A stretch of 64,000 nucleotides of DNA from Phytophthora colocasiae (lineage: Eukaryota > Oomycota > Peronosporomycetes > Peronosporales > Peronosporaceae): NCBI GenBank assembly GCA_018806915.1, contig JAGKQI010000084.1:682001-746000 (forward strand), given 5' to 3'. Under the pieces are notes generated by a model. The model ran no database searches. It was given only the letters and a program-made list of their open reading frames with translations, and was not told the origin of the DNA. Position 1 is the stretch's first letter; each line of letters begins with the position of its first letter. The position numbers were made by a program, and so were the translations under genes. Of the stretch, positions 53,201 to 63,110 are shown piece after piece.

Positions 53201-53524
53201 GTTGAACACTAGCAGCTCCACAGATATATATACACATGCCATTTCGGATACCAACTCCGACGCGTTGACTGCTCCATGAACGCTTTATTATCCACAATGG
53301 AAAGGGCCGTGAATAACTCCATTGCTTCTCGAATCTGTATCAACTGGATCACAATCTGAGGATTCTCTTCTTCTAAGTGAACCATGAGTGATATTTTGTC
53401 TTCAGGGCAGCTTAGAAGCGGCCACACGAATGAAAACTGTGTTCCATTCCCCAAACCAGTAGGCTCATTTCGAATAATGCTAGCACGTAAGGCAGCACAC
53501 CAAGGCTCGAGGAACAGTCGTCAT
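53201..53524 (-). pseudogene. Type-2 family gene split by insertions, segment 1 (N-terminal)
   Basis: Start at 53524, divergent from the gene at 53658. About 9-10 bp are missing just after the start compared with the intact copy, where the codons for TEWAF lie. A 12-base-scale deletion near 53263 also removes the FSQFSHL segment. It continues at 25206 beyond the gypsy insertion and at 23418 beyond the Tc1/mariner element. Confidence 0.75.
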
Positions 53525-53657
53525 GACAGCGGAAATTTGGAAATATTACTACGAAGATCATATTTCGAGTGATAGATAGAACTCAACTACAAAGTGAGTG
53601 ATTGGCTTCTTCGCCATTGACCTCACAAGGTAATCCACATTTCCGCTTTCCTCTGTA
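53525..53657. promoter_or_regulatory. 133-nt divergent spacer of pair 4 (flipped)
   Basis: Same length and sequence type as the other three spacers but inverted: type 1 is now on the plus strand and type 2 on the minus strand. Confidence 0.55.
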
Positions 53658-55686
53658 ATGACGACTGACTGGAGCTTCCTAGAGCCATGGCGTACTGTCT
53701 TACACGCTAGTTTTTTACATAACCCCCCGACGGAACTTATAAACACAGTTCAGGTATCATTCGAGTGGTCTATCGTCGGCAACCCACAGAAGCAATGTTC
53801 TCTTATTCTTCATTTGAAAGAAGACAATCCAGACAATGTGACCCAGCTCATTCAGATTCGAGAGGCAATGGAATTGTTCACTGTCCTTTCAGTAGTCAAC
53901 AAAAAAGCGTTCACCGATCAATTTCCGCAGCTTACAGAGTCAATGGATAAAGGCAACATGAACTGGCATCCAAGCTGGATACTGTACGTCAGTGGAGCTG
54001 CTGCAGTTCAACAAGAGACTTGGAGCAGGTTGATGGAGATTTCAGACTCCTCACCACAATTTCTACGCGCAATTCAAATGTTGGAGACGTTGGGACTAGA
54101 GAAGACCAACAAGGAAGTCATTTTCAAATGTACTGGTGTGAAGTGGGAGTGTAAGTTCGATGGTGCAGAGGTGTACGTGCGCTTAATACATGACGACAAG
54201 AACGACACGTTGGACGGGATTCAAACTGACCTACGGAGATTTTTTAACGCTGGTGCTCCTCTGATTATGCAACTGGGTCTTACTTCACCCTGTGGTATTC
54301 AAATGGATGCTATTCAAATGGATATCTGGCAGGACCTACGGCAGCAAGTTCCGATGACTACAAACATTTACATTCGTATCTGTGATTTAACCACGACAAC
54401 TTGTCGAAATTTGGCTGCAGGATTGGTACAGACACCAATCCACTGGTTATGCATTGAAATCAACCAAAAAAACAGAACCAATAACGCTCAAGCCACGATC
54501 AACGCTGGAACACTACTGCAACGAGTCTACCAATGGTCCAAAGTGATAAGCAATGACATGCTGTTTGACTGCAAGGAAGTCTCCACAAGCGTTTTCACTG
54601 CGATCTGCTCGATCATAGCTGTGCGATTTTACGCTAAGCGAATCCTGTTCAACATACGCTCTATAGACTCTGAAACATGGCCATGGTTAGTGTATGCAGT
54701 ATCCTGCACACCTACTGCTGAGATTGCACTAACTATTTGGAACACAACGTTGACAACGTCCGATATATCGAGTATTACGGATGTTGTAAAATATCGTTTC
54801 CCCTTTTCGAAGGCCCACGAGCTGCAAGTAAGACCTGACGATCCTTCTGAATTCGGCTTTGTAGACCTTGTAGAAGGAACCATTGTACAACCCGTCAGCG
54901 GTGAAGACAGTCAAGGTCTACCGTATCTGGTACCAGCTTCTGTCCGATGTCGGGCTTGGATCAAGGACGGATATGTTGAAGCTGTCGTTCCTGGCTTGGG
55001 ACTTTGCCGAACGAGACTTGGAAATGGCGTATCCGAAGTTTCCCACGAAACCGAGACAAACACTCCAGTGTTCAGTGCCCTTAGCTCACTGGAGACGTAT
55101 TTTACCCCATTTGAATCGGTTGCTGTGGTAAATAACTTATTGGAAGTGATCGGCAGTCATCTGCGCTACTTAAAATTGAGCACACCTACCCACAGCAACG
55201 ACGCTCTTGATCTGAGTGTATTATCTGCTGTATGTCCGAGCCTGGAATCGCTCAATACCACTCGTTTCGATGTGGTGGTCTCAGTGCACAACGAAGCTCT
55301 ACGTCTGTGGCCAATCAAGAAGTTAAATATCTGTGACAATACGCAATTGGCAGATCTAACGTCATGTTTACAGAACTCTGACCTCCGAATGGCACGTGAG
55401 CTAGTGGAGATTTTCTTGGAATCGATGGAGCAAGTGTATGACGAGGGGGAGAAGCTGAACCTTTTTCTTTTTTTTTTTTTTCAGCTCATAATGGAGATTT
55501 CCTCTCTGTTACAAAGGAGAAAGTTCCGATTGAGTCGAAAGTCGCGATGATTAGCGTCGTCAGCAGTGGACACCACTCGAAAGCACTTCATCGACTACAT
55601 GACGATGTTTTAAGACTAGTTTTTGTCTTAGCTTCGACTCCTGCCCAGCGTTCAGTAATCTTTTATCCACTCGAAGAAGATCATTA
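53658..55686 (+). pseudogene. Type-1 family copy, frameshifted by a T-tract (pair 4, plus arm)
   Basis: A 630-codon frame (53658-55550) with the type-1 N-terminus, changing to type-2-like sequence after about residue 270 (NNAQATINAGTLLQRV). At 55461-55481 the normal CTTTCAG is replaced by a T-rich tract 17 nt longer. The frame shifts and ends at 55550, while the normal C-terminus remains readable in another frame to 55686 (RLHDDVLRLVFVLAS). AATAAA follows at 55744-55749. It is the longest type-1 copy here. Confidence 0.75.
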
Positions 55687-55885
55687 GCTTGAGTGACTGT
55701 AGACACTGATAGCTGTGAATCATAGAGCAGAAAGATTCGCTCTAATAAAATTGACCGATGTTTTTGTTGAATTGATATGTTTGGTTTTAGATGGGTCAGC
55801 ACGATGATATTTTATGGGAATTAGGAAATAACAGCGGACATTACTGTCGCTCTCGTTGAACAAGGAAACTGGTGCCTTAAACTAT
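55687..55885. other. 3' flank of the pair-4 plus arm
   Basis: AATAAA at 55744-55749 as in the other copies. After about 55760 the sequence no longer matches the other 3' flanks. Confidence 0.45.
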
Positions 55886-56282
55886 CTATAATATTGGATA
55901 GATCGGACTTTGTCAACCCATAGAATTAGCGAAATCTCAACAGAAGATTCACAGCATACAGCATACGCTAACCACGGCCATCCGTCAGCCTGCACGGACT
56001 CTATGTAGAAGTTCTACAGTAGAACGAGATCGGTGTAGTGTTCGACCGCACAGCTATCGTCGAACAAATCGCGGCAAAAACACTTGCGGGAACATTCGTA
56101 CACGAAATAACCATTCGTTCACTAAATACATAGGACCATTGATAGGCCCGACTTAGTAAAAGTCCGGCATTGATCGCGGCTTGGGCACCGCAGTTTTTCT
56201 GTCTGTCTCCAAAATTAATTCTGAGGGAGTTGATTGGTGTCGATAGCAATCCTGCAGCCAAAGTTCGGCATGTTGGCGTCGT
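55886..56282 (-). pseudogene. Internal fragment of a diverged family member
   Basis: Minus-strand frame (56261-56001) with MAAGLLSTPINSLRINFG and NAGLLLSRAYQWSYVFS, matching the family's middle. It continues with frame changes to about 55890 (a match to the WPWLVYAV block). It is cut abruptly at about 56282. Confidence 0.65.
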
Positions 56283-56811
56283 TAAGCAGGGATTGGAAAA
56301 AAAAAGATTGATATTGTAGCATTGTAAAAATTGTTATTTACAATATTGATTGATTGAAAACTTGCAATATCTACTACAAATTGATCAATATTGTGTAGAA
56401 GAATACCAGAATCTCTTGCGTTGATACTGGTCCAGTATGAGATCGAGAAAGCGTATATGCTCATCTGCAGTCATACTGAATTCATCCAAGAAAGATGAAA
56501 GTGCCAGAAATCTCCAACCCTTGCGTGTGACTACGAATATAGCTAAAGAATACTCTCCATTGTCAGTGAGACCATCAAATACCAGAACAAACCGCTCTCC
56601 CTTGCAGAGCTCGGAAAAAATAATTATAACATAGTTATTGTGCAATTGTATTGACGGAATTATGGATTATTGGTAAGGAGTACTTTCCGTAAAATATGCA
56701 ATTGTGCCCGTAATAATTATATTGACTTTTTACAATACTAAATGTGCTCAAGAGCTCACCAGCTACTCAAAAGTGCTATGACGTCGGTCATTTTCTCTTC
56801 TTCCAAGTGGC
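56283..56811. other. AT-rich gene-free stretch
   Basis: It contains A/T-rich sequence with repeated CAATATTG/TTGATCAATATTG words (56320-56395) and a short minus-strand frame (56645-56385) without a known domain. It may be the 5' flank of the MULE element, but no terminal inverted repeat could be matched to the 3' side. Confidence 0.35.
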
Positions 56812-57042
56812 ATGTCGACTTCTCGAGCAATATCCAACTGCTTCTTCATGGACTGTGGCAACGGTCACTTCTCCTGCAAGCAATGCGGGACAACTCGGAA
56901 GCAGGCGCCTGGGACAGGGTATACAAACCTCATCCTGGACTGTGTTGCCGTTGCCGGCTCATTTTTGTTTGCGATAGTACATTTAAGCCAGGACAAAAGT
57001 CCCGGTGGCAGACACCAGCTTTTCAACGAGGACCTACTGTGA
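56812..57042 (+). pseudogene. BED-like zinc-finger fragment
   Basis: Short frame with FFMDCGNGHFSCKQCGTTRK followed by QAPGTGYTNL. This resembles the start of BED-type zinc fingers in oomycete transposase-like proteins (C-x2-C, then the GTGYTNL block). The expected His residues are not clear because the frame changes. It lies just upstream of the MULE transposase and may be its eroded N-terminal exon or an unrelated remnant. Confidence 0.35.
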
Positions 57043-57122
57043 GTGTCCAAAAGTGTACTGAAAACGCCCACACTATCCTCCCAGCACCCCAAAGGAATCT
57101 AGCACCATGCAAATAAGCATCT

Positions 57123-59096
57123 TTGCACACAAATTCGGCCCACCACCACCAACAATTATCTGATAGCACACAATACATGCCAGTTTTGAAAACCGATCGT
57201 ACCTCACCTGACGCCACCAGCCCCCTTATGCCCCAACGACTTCCCTGGAAGATGCAAGCCCAAGGCTTGCCAACAAGTGACGCTGAAATGCTCCTGGAAG
57301 GCTTCAAAAACTTCAAGATTACCAAAAGCAGGCTCACAACTTGTGGCGTGTGCACCTTACCAGCTCTCCATCAGATGCGCACCCAAGAGCTTGTGTGCGC
57401 CTGTTCGGCGTGTGCTAGCACTGAGATTGGTTTGGTGTGCCCGTGGCGTGGGAGAATTCGTACGTGCCAACTACTAAACATCGTGAACGTCGAAGACCTC
57501 AATACACACGCGACTTGCGTGATCCCACCGCGCCAGCCAAAGCTCACTAGCACGATGAAGGAGGTGGCTCGCGACTGGGCAGCTCAAGGGCTAAAACCTA
57601 AGAGGGTATGGAACGGCCTAATGACCAGATTCGATCTTTCTGAGAAGCAAATGCCGCCTCTAGAAACTGTGCAGCGCTTCGTGCACAATTTTGTAGCCGG
57701 TCATCTCGGCGGCAGCGACTTGATCTCCGTCATCAGACAAAAGGTGGCTGCAGCCGCCTTCACCGGAGAAGAAGATGAAACGAAGCCGTTCACACTCACG
57801 TTGCACACCGATGATAGTGGCAAGCCCATCATCGGCAACGGTATGGACGAAAATCCCTTTGTGCTGGGAATTTCAACAAAAAGTCTGCTACGAAACGCGG
57901 ATCGCGATGCTGGCAGCTTTATCCTTCATCTAGACGCTACCTACAAGCTGGTCCAGAATGGATATCCCGTGGTGGTGGTTGGAGTGTCCGACCGCGCTCG
58001 ACAATTTCACCTAGTTGCCATTTTCATTGTTTCACAGCAGAAACAACCTCAGTACGATGCTGTGCTGCAAATACTGTGTAATGCCTACAAGAATGTTGTT
58101 GGCAGGCCCTTGAAAGTGCGTTGGGCGATGGGGGATGCTGACAGCGCTCAGTGGAACGCTTTGAATGAAGTCTTTGGGGCAGTCGGGGAATTTCGCTTTT
58201 TGATGTGCTACTTTCATGTTGTAAAGAAAGTTTATGAGAAGACTCGGTCGCTGCCTTCAAACTTGTCGGAGATGGTTCTCCGTCACATTCAGGAGCTACA
58301 CTTTGCTCGTGATGAGACGGTCTATCTGAAACGCTTGGCTGAGGTTGAATCGGAGTGGGCCACGTTTTCCCCGCTAAAAAGCTTTTCCGCCTACTTCAAG
58401 CGTGTTTGGTTGAATGCCAGGCTCTGGAGGTGGCAAGCATTCCACACACCAAGCGGCTTTGCCACCACAAATAACCCATGTGAAACCTTCAACGCTGTGA
58501 TTAAACGCGACGTCACCCTTCTCCGCAAGCTCAAGACTGGTATTCTAATTGAGCAGCTGATGACGCTCTGTCGAAGCGAGAGTCTTCGGCCTCGGTTGTT
58601 TTCTACTACCCCAGCAATAGATGACAGGCTTGTGCGCCGAACTAAATCACTTGCACGTGACGGACTTCTGCGGGAATATGTGCCACTACGCACTGCTATT
58701 GAGTTTCTGCTCAACACCACAGACGACAAGGCAAAGGGTGAGACTGTGAATGTAATTGCTCGTGCTGCATTGCGCAAGTTTGACGTTATCACACGACGAT
58801 CACGTGAGGACTTACCAGCTACAGCGCAACTCAACATTGGAACTGCACGAATGGAGACGCTCGACATGCCGACCAACGGGTGGGAGGTTGATATTGTAGC
58901 CCGAGTATGCCCCTGTGAATATTTCGGTAAGTTTGGAGCTTGCGTGCATCTCCTGTATGCCCTGGATGCTGTTGGCACCATCGACTACTCCGGTCGCGAG
59001 CAGCTCTACTACCGTGGAAGAAACAAGCGAAAGCGCGTAAGCACTCATCCTGCAGGGCGTCCTAGTAACAGTGGAGGCGCACTGGAGTACAGTTGA
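57123..59096 (+). CDS. MULE (Mutator-like) transposase
   Basis: 657 codons, fully open. An N-terminal Cys-rich region (CGVCTLPALHQ ... CACSACAST) is followed by the MULE catalytic domain with FILHLDATYKL (first Asp, ~268), VRWAMGDADSAQWNAL (second Asp, ~335) and FLMCYFHVVKKV (the C/W-H motif after it). A SWIM zinc finger with CPCEYFGKFGACVHLLYAL lies at ~596-612. Family role: DNA cut-and-paste of elements with long inverted repeats. A later start (MPVLKTDR, ~57177) is possible. Element ends and duplications could not be found, so the boundaries are open. As a full-length frame among decayed neighbours it may be relatively young. Confidence 0.85.
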   Translation: MHTNSAHHHQQLSDSTQYMPVLKTDRTSPDATSPLMPQRLPWKMQAQGLPTSDAEMLLEGFKNFKITKSRLTTCGVCTLPALHQMRTQELVCACSACASTEIGLVCPWRGRIRTCQLLNIVNVEDLNTHATCVIPPRQPKLTSTMKEVARDWAAQGLKPKRVWNGLMTRFDLSEKQMPPLETVQRFVHNFVAGHLGGSDLISVIRQKVAAAAFTGEEDETKPFTLTLHTDDSGKPIIGNGMDENPFVLGISTKSLLRNADRDAGSFILHLDATYKLVQNGYPVVVVGVSDRARQFHLVAIFIVSQQKQPQYDAVLQILCNAYKNVVGRPLKVRWAMGDADSAQWNALNEVFGAVGEFRFLMCYFHVVKKVYEKTRSLPSNLSEMVLRHIQELHFARDETVYLKRLAEVESEWATFSPLKSFSAYFKRVWLNARLWRWQAFHTPSGFATTNNPCETFNAVIKRDVTLLRKLKTGILIEQLMTLCRSESLRPRLFSTTPAIDDRLVRRTKSLARDGLLREYVPLRTAIEFLLNTTDDKAKGETVNVIARAALRKFDVITRRSREDLPATAQLNIGTARMETLDMPTNGWEVDIVARVCPCEYFGKFGACVHLLYALDAVGTIDYSGREQLYYRGRNKRKRVSTHPAGRPSNSGGALEYS

Positions 59097-59740
59097 TAGG
59101 ATCAGATAACGAACGAAAAGCAATAGCAACACATTGGTTTCTTACCATCATCTCCAATACCGCCGCGATGATGAGGCCAGCGCCATCTTTGTCATTCCCT
59201 GGCCGCTATCACCACGACCAAACACTAGTGGCCAGAGGCCAGCTCCACAGCTTCTTCACGCGGCACTGCTACTTTGCACGTCCAACACCTCATCAGCACC
59301 ACAGTCACTTCACCGACCCACCCGCATCATCGCTCCAGCACCACGACTTGTTCGCTCGACTAGCATCAGAGCACCTCAGCCACACGCGAAGACCAGGATT
59401 GACGGGAAAACGTGGACAGCCATACCGGGCTATGCACTGGGTGCCCGTTGCAGGTTTTGGGCGTTTTGTGCAGTTTTTTTGGGTGTTTTTGGTATTTTCT
59501 CCTTTTCAACCCTGTGCAGGGGATTGGTAGGGTCATCCCAAACCACTGCACTGCACCGCTCTGACCCTACCAATTTATTATAATAATTGCATTACTTATT
59601 ATTGTTTTCATGGATACGGCAATGATGGATTATTTTTCACTCAGAATCCAATACAATTTTATATTTTATTTTCCGAGCACTGCTCCCTTGAGTTCTTCAG
59701 TGACGTGGGGTTCTATTAGCTCTACGCGGGCAGCCATCCG
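59097..59740. other. 3' flank of the MULE gene
   Basis: No gene. It has His/Pro/Ser-coding chance frames and a stem of 13 bp (ATTGGTAGGGTCA at 59524-59536, its complement at ~59564-59576) with a ~27-nt loop. This could be part of a transposon end. Confidence 0.4.
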
Positions 59741-59905
59741 AGATTTTAACGTCTTCGAGCATATAGAGTCGAACCTCACTGCTGAGCGTATTGTTGGATC
59801 ATCCACGGCGGAAAAAGTGAAGTACTAGGTTCATCCACTGATATGTTGACAAAACGTGCCTGTCGACAAACATTTCTATCGATACTTTCTTCTTCTCGCG
59901 GATGC
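59741..59905 (+). pseudogene. Possible copia pol C-terminal fragment
   Basis: HIESNLTAERIVGSS then EKVKY, and in a second frame SSTDMLTKRACRQTFLSIL. These resemble the last part of copia RNase H (HID...IRE..., VKY, then TxDMLTK...F). Too short and broken to be certain. It is not contiguous with the copia remnants at 6687 or 19446. Confidence 0.35.
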
Positions 59906-60075
59906 ACGTCCGGACAATGTCTTCATGTTTGGGCACCAAATGGTTCAGTAGGTTTGTGTAGCCCGCCTTGAAAGTAAGGCTTGGAGTGATCGTTGGCTGG
60001 TGAGTTGTGCTATCCCACCTCGTTTTCGATTGGCGTAGCTAATTACGCCTCTACCAAGACTGCGAGGTCAACTTC

Positions 60076-61413
60076 AACACAATTAGATCGCCGTATTGCA
60101 ATTGATTGTCCTCGATTGATATTGTGTGCATCAATGTGCACGCGTCTCTAAAACATGAAACAGAGAGTGCGTTGAACGAGGTTAAAACAGACCTACGACG
60201 GTTGTTTAACGCGGGTGTTCTTTTGATCGCTCAACTCGGTCTTCCAGCGGGTGGAACAGCTCTGGTTGATATCTGGCAGGATTTAAGGCAGAAAGTGCCG
60301 ATGAATGTAAGGATTGCCATTAAGATCCATGATTTAACTGCAACAACTTCTCGAAATTTGGCTGCAGGATTGGTACGGACACCAATCAACTCGCTCAGCA
60401 TTGAATTCGACCAACACAATAGAACCAAGGACCCTCAAGCCACGATCAATGCTGGATTTTTATTGCATCGAGTCTATGAATGGTCTCGAGTGAGTAGTGG
60501 CTACACGGTGCTTATGTGTACGAACGTGTCCAAAGGTGTTTTAGCTGCAATTTGTTCGACTGTAGCTACTATACCAGTCGACTTCATCATGCATGTACAC
60601 TATGTGGACCCTGAATCATGGCCGTGGTTAGTGTATGCGGTATCCTGCACACCTGCTACTGAAATTTCGCTAACTATTTGGTTTTCAACGTTGAAAACGT
60701 CCGACGTTTCAAGTATTTCGAAGGTTGTGAGGTATCGTTTCCCGTTTTCGAAGGATCACGAGCCGCTGTCAATAATTAACGATGCTTCTGAATTTGGCTA
60801 CGTGGATATTGTGGAAGGAACAACGTTATGGCTTGTCAACGATGAAGACGGCCAGGCTGTAGCCTTTGTGGTACCAGCTTCTGTCCGATGTCGGACCTGG
60901 TCTAAGGATAGGTATCTGGAAGTTGTCGTTCCTGGATTTGGTTTTTTTGCCGAACTAGACTTGAAAGTGGCGTATCCGAAGTTGCCCACGAATCGAAGGA
61001 GGAAAACTCCCAAGTATTGTCAAGTGCCTTTCGGTCATTACTTTGTCTCATCTGAGTCGGTTTTGGTGCTTAACTTACTGTAACTAATCGGCGGCCATCT
61101 GCGCGACTTAAGATTGTGCACCCTTTCCCGACAGCAACGATGTCACGCTTGATCTGAGTGTTTTATCGGCTGCGTGCCCGAACCTGGAATCGCTCGAGGC
61201 CTATCACTTTGACGTGGTGGTTTCGGTGCACAATGAGTCTCTGCGTCTGTGGCCAATCAAGGAGTTACAAATTCATGGCAACACGAAATTGGCAGATCTC
61301 ACGTCATACTTACGGAATCCTGATCTCCGAATGACACGTGAGCTATTGAAGATTTATTTAGGGCCGATGGTGCAAGAATGTGACGAGAAGATTTCGGTTC
61401 ACAATGGAGATTT
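60076..61413 (+). pseudogene. Diverged family member, N-terminally truncated
   Basis: A 325-codon frame (60106-61083) covers the family's middle (EVKTDLRRLFNAGVLLIAQL, LAAGLVRTPINSLSIEF, WPWLVYAVSCTPATEISLTI, VVPASVRCRTW). After a frame break, the C-terminal part continues to 61413 (VDV/FDVVVSVHNESLRLWPIKEL). It belongs to the same subtype as 5865-6291. The N-terminus is missing. At 61413 it is cut by an LTR. Confidence 0.75.
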
Positions 61414-61913
61414 TGTCCCGTACCCTGGAATTCTACGTGTGAACCAGCTTCGGGTGTGCTTCTTGTCCGTCGACATTGTCGACTTCGAGTTCACTACGGT
61501 GCTGGGAGTTGTGATTTGTCTGGACACTGAAGTAGCTGGTGGGCCTAGTGTACTGTCCGATGTCTACTCTGTTCGGAGGTACTCCCTCTTGGACGACGGA
61601 CATAGAACGTGAACTACTTCCAAGTACCTCTTGCGTGCTCTTCGCGCTGAGGACGGAGGTCGCCTCTCGGTCTCTAAGTCATCCAAGTTGGAGGTGTGTC
61701 ACCCCTACAAGTGCTGGTCAAGACCTCGCGTGAATCTAGTCAGTCTCGAATTTACCTGCTGAACAACAAGCCAGAACAAGAACTTTTGCATTTTACACTC
61801 TCGTCTACTCTTCTACTACTAGTATAGTCTTCGTGCACCCCGTCCGGGTCTGTACTCTTCAACAGCCCGCGGGTACCCGATCCTTAGTGACCCACCGAAA
61901 GGGGGTCGCGACA
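61414..61913 (+). repeat. Probable 5' LTR of another LTR element, 500 bp
   Basis: Starts TGTCCCGTACCC exactly where the family fragment breaks, and ends GTCGCGACA. Two bases later a TGG primer-binding site begins. No second copy is in the window, so the call rests on the boundaries and the gag-like ORF downstream. Confidence 0.6.
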
Positions 61914-61915
61914 AG

Positions 61916-61931
61916 TGGTGGAGAAGCAGGG
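61916..61931 (+). promoter_or_regulatory. Probable primer-binding site
   Basis: TGGTGGAGAAGCAGGG, complementary to a tRNA 3' end in CCACCA, with a two-base spacer after the LTR as in the giant element. Confidence 0.55.
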
Positions 61932-62192
61932 TACTCGTCCGCCGGAGTAGGAGTCGCACGGTGTACACCGACGAAGACTACACATACGGAGAAGTGCGTC
62001 CGGAGAAAGAGCAGCTTTCACTTGCGAGAAGTGGGGGTCGCGTCACTGCTAGTTCGACAGGGGTCAACTAGGGAGGTGCTCGGCGACTACACTTAAGGTC
62101 GGGACCAACCCCGATTTGGAAAGCATCTACTTGTGTGTGGAAGTAGTCAGAAGTGAACTACCTGTGAAGATCTACTTAGGTGGGGAGCTACT

Positions 62193-63110
62193 TTGCAGTA
62201 TCTACCAGTTGTGTGCTCGATAACAAGAGTGGGATACCTGGGCGGGAGTGTTACAGGAAGGAGTAGAACAGCCCTGACAGAAGAAACCATGATGCCATTT
62301 CCAGCTACTGATGAGAATGAATTCCGAGTTACGCGCGAGAGTGACTCAGGGAGTTCAACGAGCGAGGAGTCAAACTTGAGTGGACTGACCATGCTATCTT
62401 ACGGAGTGCTACCGCAAGCCATCTCATCTCAACCGTCGGATTCTCATCAATACCAGTTCGAGTACTCCCAAGCACTCCAAATCCTACCCCAGTACTACTT
62501 GAAAAACCAGTTTCGAAGTGATCAGTCGCCTTTCCCGAGAGCCATTCCATCCTACCAGAACTGTACAGTCTACTCTGCCTCTAGTGCACCCGTGTTTGAC
62601 TTCGGAAACAGACAAGTTCGTCCAGTTCATCAAGTTGAGTTCGAGTTGCAACAAGTAACCAGTTACGAAGTAGTCCAAGTTCTTGAAGACTACTCAGTTC
62701 ACTCTGGCCTTGGAGTACTTGGAGTTGATGACTTCCCACCGAGTCACCTGTCACAGTCCATGTACCAAGTGTTTCCGAGTGAAGGTGTGATGCAGTCACC
62801 TGTCTTGAGTCGAACGTGTTTCCTGTGCGAAGTCGCTGGTCACGCTGCCGTCGACTGCCCAACGAGAGTAGTTCTCAACGACCGAGTGGCAAAGTCGAAG
62901 TTTGGAGCTACGGTGAATCTAGGGAGAAATGAACAGAAGTGCACCAGTGAGCAAGTGACAGTGACTGTGATCCCCACTGACGAGAGAGTCCCCGTCGAGA
63001 AGAGCGTTTTGGATGTGTTCAAGGAGAGCGTTAGTGTTTCCGAGAATCCTGGACAAATCCTGAAGGAGTGTCCTGTGTGTGGTGGAGCGGATCTGCCAAA
63101 ATCTCGTTAG
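62193..63110 (+). CDS. gag-like protein of the 61414 LTR element
   Basis: 305 codons; a start at ATGATGCCATTTCC (~62289) is more likely than 62193. Gln/Ser/Tyr-rich low-complexity body, then one CCHC zinc knuckle (CFLCEVAGHAAVDC, ~62818-62859) and a further Cys pair near the end (CPVCGG). A zinc knuckle behind an LTR and primer-binding site suggests a short gag; no gag core domain is recognised. No protease, RT or integrase follows within the window, so it is either non-autonomous or continues beyond it. Confidence 0.55.
   Translation: MQYLPVVCSITRVGYLGGSVTGRSRTALTEETMMPFPATDENEFRVTRESDSGSSTSEESNLSGLTMLSYGVLPQAISSQPSDSHQYQFEYSQALQILPQYYLKNQFRSDQSPFPRAIPSYQNCTVYSASSAPVFDFGNRQVRPVHQVEFELQQVTSYEVVQVLEDYSVHSGLGVLGVDDFPPSHLSQSMYQVFPSEGVMQSPVLSRTCFLCEVAGHAAVDCPTRVVLNDRVAKSKFGATVNLGRNEQKCTSEQVTVTVIPTDERVPVEKSVLDVFKESVSVSENPGQILKECPVCGGADLPKSR

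Noticed and set aside
56283..59740. Terminal inverted repeats for the MULE
   Set aside because: No pair of matching ends or 8-9 bp duplication was found by eye; the 59524-59576 stem is local.
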